From assembly GCA_027021325.1 (NCBI GenBank), contig JALUUN010000279.1, positions 1 to 11,511 of the forward strand: a stretch of 11,511 nt of DNA. Reading direction: 5' to 3'. This document shows, piece by piece, positions 1 through 6,152 of the stretch; the stretch's first letter is position 1, and each line of letters begins with the position of its first letter. The notes under the pieces are model-generated. The model saw nothing but the letters and a program-made list of their open reading frames with translations. It did no database searches and was not told where the DNA came from. This DNA comes from Planctomycetota bacterium. GTDB taxonomy: Bacteria > Planctomycetota > UBA1135. The position numbers were made by a program, and so were the translations under genes.

Positions 1-1
1 C

Positions 2-955
2 CAGGGGGCGGGCATCGCGCTCTGCCTCCTCGTCTGGCTGGCGCTCCGGACGCACCGCGCCCCGCGCCTGCAGCGCCGCGAGGAACGCGCCGCCTGGGGC
101 TTCCTCCTGCCCTGGGCCCTCGGCTTCGTCCTGCTCCTGGCCGGCCCGGCGCTCGTGAGCCTGGTCCTGTCCCTCGGCGAGTGGAACCCCCTGCGCCCGG
201 TCGAGCGCGTGCGCTGGCTCGGTCTCGACGGCTGGCGGCAGGTGCTTGCCGACCCGGTGACCCGCGACAGCCTGCGGGTGACCCTCCTCTACGCCCTGGC
301 GGCGGTGCCGCTGCAACTGGCCCTGGCTCTGACCCTGGCCCTCCTCCTGGCCCGCCGCTTCCGCGGCGTCGGCCTCCTGCGCACCCTCTTCTATCTGCCG
401 ACCATCCTCTCGCCGGTCGTCCTCGGCGCGGTCTGGCGCTGGATCCTGGACGAGGAGGGGGGACTCCTGAACCACGCGCTCCTGGCCCTCGGGCTTCCCG
501 GCCCCGACTGGCTCGGCGACGCGCGCTTCGTGCTGCCGGCCTTCGTCCTCATGAGCCTGTGGACGGTAGGGGCACAGATGCTCGTCTTCCTGGCCGGCCT
601 GCAGAGCGTGGACCCGTGCCTGCACGAGGCTGCGCGCATCGACGGCGCCGGCCCGGCGGCGCGTCTCCTGCACGTGACGCTCCCGGCCCTCGGCCCGGTG
701 CTCCTCTTCAACGCCATCACCGGCCTGATCCAGGCCTTCCAGCTCTTCGCCCAGCCCTATGTCATGACCCGCGGTGGGCCGGGCAACGAGAGCCGCTTCC
801 TGGTCCTGTACCTCTACGAGACCGGTTTCCGCTTCCTGCACATGGGCGCCGCCAGCGTCCTGGCCTGGATCCTCTTCCTCCTGGTCCTGGCCCTGACCCT
901 CCTGGTCCTGCGCGGATCGCGCTCCTGGGTCCACTATGCGGGAGGCGGGCGGTGA
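2..955 (+). CDS. Carbohydrate ABC transporter permease, MalF/UgpA type (5' end outside window)
   Basis: This is a membrane subunit of a sugar ABC importer (binding-protein-dependent permease family). The frame is open from base 2, so the 5' end lies outside the window. The GTG at 155 is not a credible start because it would remove the first core helix, beginning around WGFLLPWALGF. Six core hydrophobic segments follow. The EAA loop that docks the ATPase is visible from base 626 (EAARIDGAG, then LPALGPVL). An additional hydrophobic segment (AGIALCLLVWLAL, about bases 8-46) and a basic linker (RTHRAPRLQRREER) precede the core. The linker should be cytoplasmic, which would put whatever lies further upstream outside the membrane. 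That would fit a fused binding protein or a long MalF-like N-terminus. The stop overlaps the GTG of the next permease, so the two are translationally coupled. The sugar cannot be read from the sequence, and no ATPase gene is present in the window. Confidence 0.88.
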   Translation, partial: QGAGIALCLLVWLALRTHRAPRLQRREERAAWGFLLPWALGFVLLLAGPALVSLVLSLGEWNPLRPVERVRWLGLDGWRQVLADPVTRDSLRVTLLYALAAVPLQLALALTLALLLARRFRGVGLLRTLFYLPTILSPVVLGAVWRWILDEEGGLLNHALLALGLPGPDWLGDARFVLPAFVLMSLWTVGAQMLVFLAGLQSVDPCLHEAARIDGAGPAARLLHVTLPALGPVLLFNAITGLIQAFQLFAQPYVMTRGGPGNESRFLVLYLYETGFRFLHMGAASVLAWILFLLVLALTLLVLRGSRSWVHYAGGGR

Positions 956-1785
956 GGGTCCTGCGCCGCCTGCTCCTCCTGGTCCTGGCGGCGGCCTTCC
1001 TGCTGCCGCTGCTCTGGATGCTGGCCGTGGCGCTCCAGCCCGACGGCACGGCGCTGACGCGCTCTCCCTGGTCCTTCCCCGACGGCGCCGCGGTCGAGAA
1101 CTTCCGTCTCGCCGCCGAGCGTATGGGCGGCCAGGCGGGGCTTCGGGGCTTCGGGCGCCTGGTCTGGAACACCTCGGTCCTGACCGTCCTCTCCATCGCC
1201 GGGCAGCTCTTCTGCTGCAGCCTCGCGGGCTTCGCCTTCGCCTGCCTGCGTTTCCGCGGCCGGGATGCCCTCTTCCTCCTGGTGCTCGCGACCATGATGC
1301 TGCCGCCCCAGGTCCTGGCGGTGCCGCAGTTCCTCCTCTACCGGGAACTCGGCCTGGTGGACACCTGGGGGCCTCTCCTCCTGCCGACGGTGCTGGGTGG
1401 CGCGCCCTTCTTCATCTTCCTCTTCCGCCAGGCCTTTCTGTCGCTCCCGCCGGACCTTCTCGAGGCGGCGCGCCTGGACGGATGCGGCTTCTTCGCCCAG
1501 TACCGGCGGGTGGCGCTTCCGCTCGTGCGCCCGGTCACCGGCGCGGTCGCCCTCTTCACCTTCCTCGCCACCTGGAACGACTTCTGGGCGCCCCTGATCT
1601 ACCTGAACAGCGAGGAGAAGCAGACCCTGACCCTGGCTCTCGCGGCCTTCCAGCAGTCCTACCGGGTGGCCGTGGAGTGGCTCATGGCCGGCACCTCCCT
1701 GGTTCTGGCGCCCTGTCTGCTCGTCTACTTCCTGGCCCAGGGGATCTTCCTGCGCGGCGTCCGCCTGCGCAGCGCCAAGGGGTAG
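952..1785 (+). CDS. Carbohydrate ABC transporter permease, MalG/UgpE type
   Basis: This is the second membrane subunit of the same sugar importer and should pair with the preceding permease in the inner membrane. The GTG start at 952 overlaps the upstream stop as GTGA. It gives a 277-residue protein, normal for MalG/UgpE. The N-terminus (MRVLRRLLLLVL) is a short basic stretch followed by the first helix, as expected, so longer upstream frame extensions are shadows of the first permease. Later family features include WNTSVLTVLS, LPPQVLAVPQFLLYRELGL, the EAA loop at about residue 171 (EAARLDGCGFF, then VALPLVRP) and WNDFWAPLIYL near the C-terminus. Order and spacing are those of a typical importer operon. 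The binding protein and ATPase must be encoded elsewhere, or, for the binding protein, possibly fused to the first permease. Confidence 0.93.
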   Translation: MRVLRRLLLLVLAAAFLLPLLWMLAVALQPDGTALTRSPWSFPDGAAVENFRLAAERMGGQAGLRGFGRLVWNTSVLTVLSIAGQLFCCSLAGFAFACLRFRGRDALFLLVLATMMLPPQVLAVPQFLLYRELGLVDTWGPLLLPTVLGGAPFFIFLFRQAFLSLPPDLLEAARLDGCGFFAQYRRVALPLVRPVTGAVALFTFLATWNDFWAPLIYLNSEEKQTLTLALAAFQQSYRVAVEWLMAGTSLVLAPCLLVYFLAQGIFLRGVRLRSAKG

Positions 1786-1789
1786 GGCC

Positions 1790-1818
1790 TGGGCAGGGCA
1801 GCGTCCATCTTCTAGGCT
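1790..1818 (+). promoter_or_regulatory. Weak sigma70-like promoter candidate upstream of the FG-GAP gene
   Basis: The 89-bp gap between the permease stop and the FG-GAP gene contains TGGGCA (1790-1795), a 17-bp spacer and TAGGCT (1813-1818). These match the -35 and -10 consensus at 4 and 3 of 6 positions, with ideal spacing. An 8-bp palindrome GACCGGTC (1825-1832) lies just downstream, where an operator could sit. The match is poor, and readthrough from the permease operon is possible. Confidence 0.25.
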
Positions 1819-1874
1819 GGCCTGGACCGGTCAGGTCTCCCTCCTCGTCCCCGATTCCTCTCTGGAAACCCGTG

Positions 1875-3809
1875 ATGGCTCGTCGCTCTCCCTGCCTGCT
1901 CCTTCTCCCCCTACTCGTTCCTGTCCCTTCCGCTTTGGTGTTGCCCCTGTCGGCCGGCGGCCCTTCGGGCGGGGAGGCGCCGGCGCCGCGCGGCGCCGGG
2001 GCCCTCCCGTGGATCGAGGCCCTGGTCCAGGACGCCTATCTGAAGGCCTCGAACACCGACTTCGGGGACTCCTTCGGCCGGACAGTAGCTGTTTCGGGAG
2101 CGACCGTCGCCGTGGGAGCGGTCGAGGAGGACAGTGCCGCGACCGGCGTGAACGGCAACCAGCAGGACGAGAGCGCTCCAGGCTCGGGTGCGGTCTACGT
2201 CTTCGTGCGCGATCCTGCGACCGGCGTCTGGAGCCAGCAGGCCTGGCTGAAACCTTCCAACACCGATGCCGGCGACCGCTTCGGCGCCGCGATCGCCCTG
2301 TCGGGAGACCTTCTCGCCGTGGGGGCCCCCTGGGAGGACAGTGGGGCCGCTGGGGTGAATGGCAGCCAGAGCGACAACGGCGCTCCTTCCGCGGGTGCGG
2401 TCTATGTCTTCGTGCGCGACCCCGCGACGGGCACCTGGACCCAGGAGGCCTACCTGAAGGCCTCGAACGCCGAGGCCGGCGACGAATTCGGCACCGCCGT
2501 CGCGCTCTCCGGCGGCACCCTGGTCGTCACGGCCTGGCGGGAGGACAGCCAGGCCACGGGCGTGGGGGGCGATCCCCTGGACAACACCGCGACCGATTCC
2601 GGGGCTGCCTATGTTTTCGTGCGGGATCCCGCCAGCGGAACCTGGAGCGAGGTTGCCTACCTCAAGGCCTCGAACACGGGCGCGGGCGACAAGTTCGGTT
2701 CCTCGGTGGCGGCCGATGGCGACCTGGTCGTCGTCGGCGCCCCGCTGGAGGACAGCGCTTCGGGTGGCGTGAACGGGAACCAGACGGACGAGAGCGCGAC
2801 GGATGCCGGGGCCGCCTACGTCTTCCGGCGCGATCCCGCCACCGGGATCTGGTCCCAGGAGGCCTACCTGAAGAGTCCGGCCCCGGATTTCTGGGATCAG
2901 TTTGCCGCCAGCCTCGCACTCTCCGAAGACCGCGTCGCCGCCGGCGTTCCCTTCGAGGATGTGGGCGGCGCCAGCGATGCGGGCGCAGTCTGCGTCTTCA
3001 AGAGAGATCCCTCCTCGGGTTCGTGGAGTCTCGAGGCCTGCCTCTCGCCGGCCTTCCCCGACCCCAACGACAACGCCGGCCTGAGTGTGGCCTTGTCCGG
3101 CGGCCGGCTCGCGGTGGGGGCCGAGAACGAGGACGGAAGCGGTTCCGGCACGAAGGGCGAGCCGGAGGACGACTTCCTCCCGGATGCCGGGGCCGTTTTC
3201 CTGTACACCTGGGATCCGGCGGCCAGCCTCTGGTCGGAGAGCGGCTACCTCAAGGCCTCCAACCCGGATTCCATGGATGAGTTCGGAGGCGCCGTAGCCC
3301 TGGACGGTTCCTTCCTCGTGGTGGGCGCCGACCGGGAGCAGAGCGCCGCTACCGGTGTCAACGGGGACCAGGAGGACGATTCCAGCGGTCCTGCCGGCGC
3401 CGCCTACGCCTTCGACCTGGAGGCCGTCCTGCTGGCGGCCAGCAGCACCGCGATCTCGGCGTCCGCGGGCGGAGCAGTAGACTACGACGTGGACTTTCCG
3501 GCCGCCGACGCAGGCGTCCTCTACGGACTCCTTCTCTCCGCCACAGGCACCGGGCCCACGGAGCTCTTCGGCCTGGAGGTCCCCCTGACCGCCGACACTT
3601 GGTACACGAACTCCCTCCAGGGGATCTACCCGCCGTACACTTCGGGCTTCTCGGGTGTCCTCGACGTCTTCGGCGACGCCCAGGCCCAGGTGGCGGTACC
3701 GCCCGGCGTCCTTCCCGGAAGCCTCGTGGGCCGGACCTTCTGGCTTTCGGCGGTCAACCTTCGGCTGGCCGCCGCCGCCGACGCGGTCTCCCTGACGATC
3801 CTGCCCTGA
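1875..3809 (+). CDS. Exported FG-GAP (integrin alpha-like) seven-repeat beta-propeller protein
   Basis: A 644-residue protein of the bacterial FG-GAP repeat family. The ATG at 1875 begins a signal peptide (MARR, then a Leu-rich hydrophobic run to about residue 28); a GTG directly before it at 1872 is the alternative. Seven repeats start near residues 54, 123, 192, 261, 330, 388 and 457. Consensus elements are AYLKASN, GDxFGxxVALSG, VGAPxEDS, TGVNGNQxDE and AGAVYVFVRDP. Seven repeats fit one closed seven-bladed propeller as in integrin alpha chains. Repeats 1-4 and 6 are each 69 residues; repeat 5 is 58, having lost the GVNGNQ loop. Residues 517-644 form a different, beta-rich C-terminal domain with no clear sortase or PEP-CTERM signal. 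The protein is probably secreted or surface-bound; ligand and role are unknown. It sits between the importer and the glycosidases, but nothing in the sequence ties it to either. A weak GGAA lies about 8 bases before the ATG. Confidence 0.88.
   Translation: MARRSPCLLLLPLLVPVPSALVLPLSAGGPSGGEAPAPRGAGALPWIEALVQDAYLKASNTDFGDSFGRTVAVSGATVAVGAVEEDSAATGVNGNQQDESAPGSGAVYVFVRDPATGVWSQQAWLKPSNTDAGDRFGAAIALSGDLLAVGAPWEDSGAAGVNGSQSDNGAPSAGAVYVFVRDPATGTWTQEAYLKASNAEAGDEFGTAVALSGGTLVVTAWREDSQATGVGGDPLDNTATDSGAAYVFVRDPASGTWSEVAYLKASNTGAGDKFGSSVAADGDLVVVGAPLEDSASGGVNGNQTDESATDAGAAYVFRRDPATGIWSQEAYLKSPAPDFWDQFAASLALSEDRVAAGVPFEDVGGASDAGAVCVFKRDPSSGSWSLEACLSPAFPDPNDNAGLSVALSGGRLAVGAENEDGSGSGTKGEPEDDFLPDAGAVFLYTWDPAASLWSESGYLKASNPDSMDEFGGAVALDGSFLVVGADREQSAATGVNGDQEDDSSGPAGAAYAFDLEAVLLAASSTAISASAGGAVDYDVDFPAADAGVLYGLLLSATGTGPTELFGLEVPLTADTWYTNSLQGIYPPYTSGFSGVLDVFGDAQAQVAVPPGVLPGSLVGRTFWLSAVNLRLAAAADAVSLTILP
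2034..3422 (+). repeat. Seven in-frame tandem repeats, 207-bp period, within the FG-GAP gene
   Basis: Repeat units start at 2034, 2241, 2448, 2655, 2862, 3036 and 3243. The first four intervals are exactly 207 bases, the fifth unit is 174, the sixth 207 and the last about 180. Units 1-4 still look similar at DNA level: each opens with a variant of gcctacctgaaggcctcgaac-type sequence and carries a TCTTCGTGCG-type block. Units 5-7 have drifted. This suggests growth by unequal duplication followed by divergence from the C-terminal side. These are coding repeats, not a separate element. Confidence 0.85.
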
Positions 3810-3836
3810 GCCGGCCGGGCCGGCCTCGCTCAGGGC
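3803..3836. terminator. Bidirectional hairpin terminator between convergent genes
   Basis: An exact 9-bp inverted repeat, GCCCTGAGC (3803-3811) and GCTCAGGGC (3828-3836), encloses a GC-rich loop that can itself pair (GGCCG with CGGCC). The TGA of the FG-GAP gene (3807-3809) lies in the left arm. The TGA of the minus-strand gene (complement of 3830-3832) lies in the right arm. There is no T-tract on either side, so if it terminates it does so by stem strength or with a factor. Confidence 0.6.
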
Positions 3837-5026
3837 CGGGACCAGCCGGCGAGTTCCGCCACCTCGGCCCAGTCCACGCCCAGGAGGGCGCGGACCACCG
3901 GGGCGGGGTCCCGGCCCTCGGGGATCCGGACATGGAGGGTCCGGTGGGTGTGCGTCGCGGCCTGCCGGGGCCCCAGGCTCAGGGCCGGGCTCGAGGTCTC
4001 CAGTTCGAAGAAGGGCTCCGGGCCGCCGTGGTTGTAGGAGTTCACGACGTCGCCGTCGTAGGGGGCGGGGTTGTCGGCGATCCAGAGTTCGGAGAGGTAG
4101 GGGTCGCTGCGGCGCAACGGCTCGAAGCGGACCACGGTCAGGATCCGCCGCCGCGGATCCCAGGCGCCCAGGGCGGGCTGCGCCCGGTCGCGCAGCATTC
4201 CGATCTTGCTGCGGTAGCGGCCGTCCACCCGGAACAAGACGAAGTCGCTCCCGACCCGCACCCGGTCCGGGCCGAGGGGGTTGAAGTAGTCCGTGAGCAC
4301 CGGCGGCGAATGCCCTTCGGTCCGGTAGGGGAGGATGGCGAAGGTCTCCGGCCCCGGCGGGAACATGCCCAGGATCCAGAGGCAGAGCAGGCCGGTCTCC
4401 TCCCGCCAGTCCTCCGCGCCGAGGTTCTCCAGGGTGTTCAGGCTCTCGAAGCCGACCCAGTCGAGGCCGGCGAGGGCTTCGGCGAGGCCGCCGAGGTCGC
4501 CGGCTTCGAGGCCGCGGATCTCGCGTGTGACGCCTACCTCGAAGCGCGTGCCGAGGCGGTTCACGAGTTCCATCCTGCGGCGCATGGTCAGGCCCCGCGG
4601 GCCCTCCGTGACGACCTCCCAGGCCCCCTCCTGAAGGGGCGCGGGCACGCGCCAGTTGGCCTCGACCTGCTCGGTCTCCCCGGTCCCGAAGTAGAGGGCG
4701 TAGGGACCGGCCTCGGGGCCGATCCAGAAGCGGTCCTCGCCGCCGAAGTTGCGGAAGGGCACGTCCTCCGGCGGGTGCAGGATCACCTCGCGCGGCACGT
4801 AACCCAGGGAGGCGCCGCCCGGGGCGACCTCGCTGGTCATCACGCGGCCCTGGAGTCCCGGACATACCACGAACTCTCCGGTGCCGCCGGGGAAGCGCCG
4901 GCCGCCGGCCTGCTCCTCGAGAAAGGCGGCGTCGGAGGCGTAGGAGGGGAAGGCGCCGGGGCGGCGCATGCTGCAGGCGGCCAGGACCAGGAGGACCGCC
5001 CCCGGGAGGAGGAGGCGAACGAACAT
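3830..5026 (-). CDS. DUF6786-type lipoprotein
   Basis: A 398-residue protein read on the minus strand from the ATG at 5026. The N-terminus is a lipoprotein signal: MFVR, a hydrophobic stretch, then lipobox LAAC with Cys18 as the lipidation site. It should therefore be anchored in the envelope. The mature part contains GGEDRFWIGPEAGPYALYFG (residues 95-114), followed by an Asn-Trp and a PAPLQEGAWEV stretch. I recall this pattern from DUF6786, an uncharacterised family of envelope-associated bacteria whose fold is thought to resemble sugar mutarotase-like beta-sandwich proteins. The family call is from memory, not a search. The C-terminal half has many aromatic and acidic residues (DYFNPLGPDRV, NSYNHGGPEPFFELE) that would suit carbohydrate binding. 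Only 45 bp separate it from the divergent GH172 gene. A role in sensing, binding or modifying the same sugar is inferred from position only. No Shine-Dalgarno is seen. Confidence 0.75.
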   Translation of the reverse strand: MFVRLLLPGAVLLVLAACSMRRPGAFPSYASDAAFLEEQAGGRRFPGGTGEFVVCPGLQGRVMTSEVAPGGASLGYVPREVILHPPEDVPFRNFGGEDRFWIGPEAGPYALYFGTGETEQVEANWRVPAPLQEGAWEVVTEGPRGLTMRRRMELVNRLGTRFEVGVTREIRGLEAGDLGGLAEALAGLDWVGFESLNTLENLGAEDWREETGLLCLWILGMFPPGPETFAILPYRTEGHSPPVLTDYFNPLGPDRVRVGSDFVLFRVDGRYRSKIGMLRDRAQPALGAWDPRRRILTVVRFEPLRRSDPYLSELWIADNPAPYDGDVVNSYNHGGPEPFFELETSSPALSLGPRQAATHTHRTLHVRIPEGRDPAPVVRALLGVDWAEVAELAGWSRP

Positions 5027-5032
5027 GGCGGA

Positions 5033-5038
5033 AGCGTA
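5033..5038 (-). promoter_or_regulatory. Candidate leaderless -10 element for the DUF6786-type gene
   Basis: Read on the minus strand this is TACGCT, followed by exactly six bases (TCCGCC) and the ATG at 5026. A TANNNT element at that distance puts the predicted transcript start at the initiation codon. There is no recognisable -35 hexamer and no Shine-Dalgarno, both consistent with a leaderless message. It is a low-information motif. Confidence 0.4.
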
Positions 5039-5059
5039 GCAGGGCCTCGCCCGGCCCCT

Positions 5060-5065
5060 TAGCCT
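5060..5065 (+). promoter_or_regulatory. Candidate leaderless -10 element for the GH172 gene
   Basis: TAGCCT is followed by exactly six bases (GCCGGC) and the ATG at 5072, mirroring the arrangement on the other strand. The gap lacks a ribosome-binding sequence before 5072, which favours leaderless initiation. No convincing -35 is visible, and any RNA polymerase footprint here would cover the opposing -10 at 5033-5038. Confidence 0.4.
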
Positions 5066-5071
5066 GCCGGC

Positions 5072-6142
5072 ATGGTGCTCGAGTCCCTCTCCCGCCTGCG
5101 CCCCGGCCGCCGGCGCCGCGAATCCAGCTACGACCGGAGCGGGGGCAACGCCGACTTCGCCGTCGTCCCGCCCGGCGCCGTCCACGTCCTCGGGGAACTG
5201 CGCGGGCCGGGGGTGATCCGTCACCTCTGGATCACCGCCCTGGGCGACGACCCGAATCTCCTGCGCACCGCCAGCCTGCGGATCTTCTGGGAGGACTCCG
5301 GCGCGGCCTCGGTGGACGTCCCCCTGGGGGACTTCTTCGGCGTCGGCTTCGGCGAGACCGTGAACTTCGCGAGCCTCCCCCTGAGCATGATGCCCCAGAA
5401 CGGCAAGGGCATGAACTGCTTCTTCCCCATGCCCTTCCGCCGTGCCGCGCGCCTGGAGGTCTGGAACGAAGGCGGGCACCCGATCCGCCATCTCTTCTAC
5501 TACGTGGACTGGGAGGAGCGGCCGGATCTGGGGGAGGACGAGGCCTACTTCCACGCCTGGTTCCAGCGCTGCAATCCCTGTCCCGGCATCTCGGACGAGG
5601 GGATGAGCAACTGGGACTTTCAGATGGAGGGCCTCAACCCCGGCCGCGAGGCCCGCGAGCGCAACTACTGCGTCCTCGACGTCCACGGCCGCGGCCACTA
5701 TGTCGGCTGCCTCCTCAACGTCCACAACCTGCGCCGGACCGACGGCAACAACTGGTACGGCGAGGGAGACGACATGATCTACGTGGACGGCGAGGAGTTC
5801 CCCTCTCTCCACGGCACCGGTACCGAGGACTACTTCCTGACCGCCTGGGGGCCGCACCAGCATTTCTGCGGCCCCTATGCGGGCATGACCCTGCCCGGCG
5901 GCACGAACTACTCCGGCCGCGTCAGCATGTACCGCTTCCACCTCGAGGACCCCGTCCAGTTCGAGAAGCACCTGCGGGTCACGATCGAGCACGGTCACGC
6001 CAACCGCCGCAGCGACGACTGGTCCTCGGTCGCCTGGTGGTACGCCGCAGAACCCGGCGCGCCGAACCTCGAGCGCGTGCCCGTGGAGGCGCGGATCCCC
6101 TATCCTGCCGACCACCTCCCGGGCCGTCCCTCCTGGGAGTGA
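5072..6142 (+). CDS. GH172 (DUF2961) family glycoside hydrolase, cytoplasmic
   Basis: A 356-residue protein with the hallmarks of DUF2961, now glycoside hydrolase family 172. Characterised members act on alpha-D-fructofuranosides (difructose dianhydride I) and on D-arabinofuranosides. Visible motifs are SGGNADF (23-29), GPGVIRHLW (45-53), GEGDDMIYVDGE (from 230) and HGTGTEDYF (247-255). Glu231 and Glu252 are 21 residues apart, the same spacing I recall for the catalytic pair Glu270/Glu291 of the Bifidobacterium enzyme, so both catalytic acids appear intact. There is no signal peptide, so it acts in the cytoplasm on imported sugar. The length is typical for the shorter members of the family. 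It starts 45 bp from the divergent DUF6786-type gene and is followed after 10 bases by a second glycosidase, so the two are probably co-transcribed. The actual furanoside substrate is unknown. Confidence 0.9.
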   Translation: MVLESLSRLRPGRRRRESSYDRSGGNADFAVVPPGAVHVLGELRGPGVIRHLWITALGDDPNLLRTASLRIFWEDSGAASVDVPLGDFFGVGFGETVNFASLPLSMMPQNGKGMNCFFPMPFRRAARLEVWNEGGHPIRHLFYYVDWEERPDLGEDEAYFHAWFQRCNPCPGISDEGMSNWDFQMEGLNPGREARERNYCVLDVHGRGHYVGCLLNVHNLRRTDGNNWYGEGDDMIYVDGEEFPSLHGTGTEDYFLTAWGPHQHFCGPYAGMTLPGGTNYSGRVSMYRFHLEDPVQFEKHLRVTIEHGHANRRSDDWSSVAWWYAAEPGAPNLERVPVEARIPYPADHLPGRPSWE

Positions 6143-6152
6143 GGCCGTTTGC

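Noticed and set aside
181..951. N-terminal extension of the second permease from an ATG at 181
   Set aside because: The extension is the shadow of the first permease in another frame (Pro/Arg/Gly-rich). The GTG at 952 gives the standard family N-terminus and a GTGA overlap.
155..955. GTG at 155 as the true start of the first permease
   Set aside because: The residues before it form the expected first helix and its preceding basic segment, so starting at 155 would truncate the core fold.
2034..3422. CRISPR or satellite-type array
   Set aside because: The 207-bp periodicity is in frame and encodes FG-GAP blades. There are no short identical repeats with unique spacers.
1911..4865. Open frame of 984 codons on the minus strand, opposite the FG-GAP gene and overlapping the DUF6786-type gene in another frame
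   Set aside because: It reads as a low-complexity Arg/Gly/Pro-rich string. The plus strand carries a clear repeat protein and the other minus frame a clear lipoprotein. It is a by-product of GC-rich codon use.
5027..5071. Separate small RNA or regulatory gene between the divergent genes
   Set aside because: Only 45 bases, with no hairpin or open frame worth reporting beyond the two -10-like elements.
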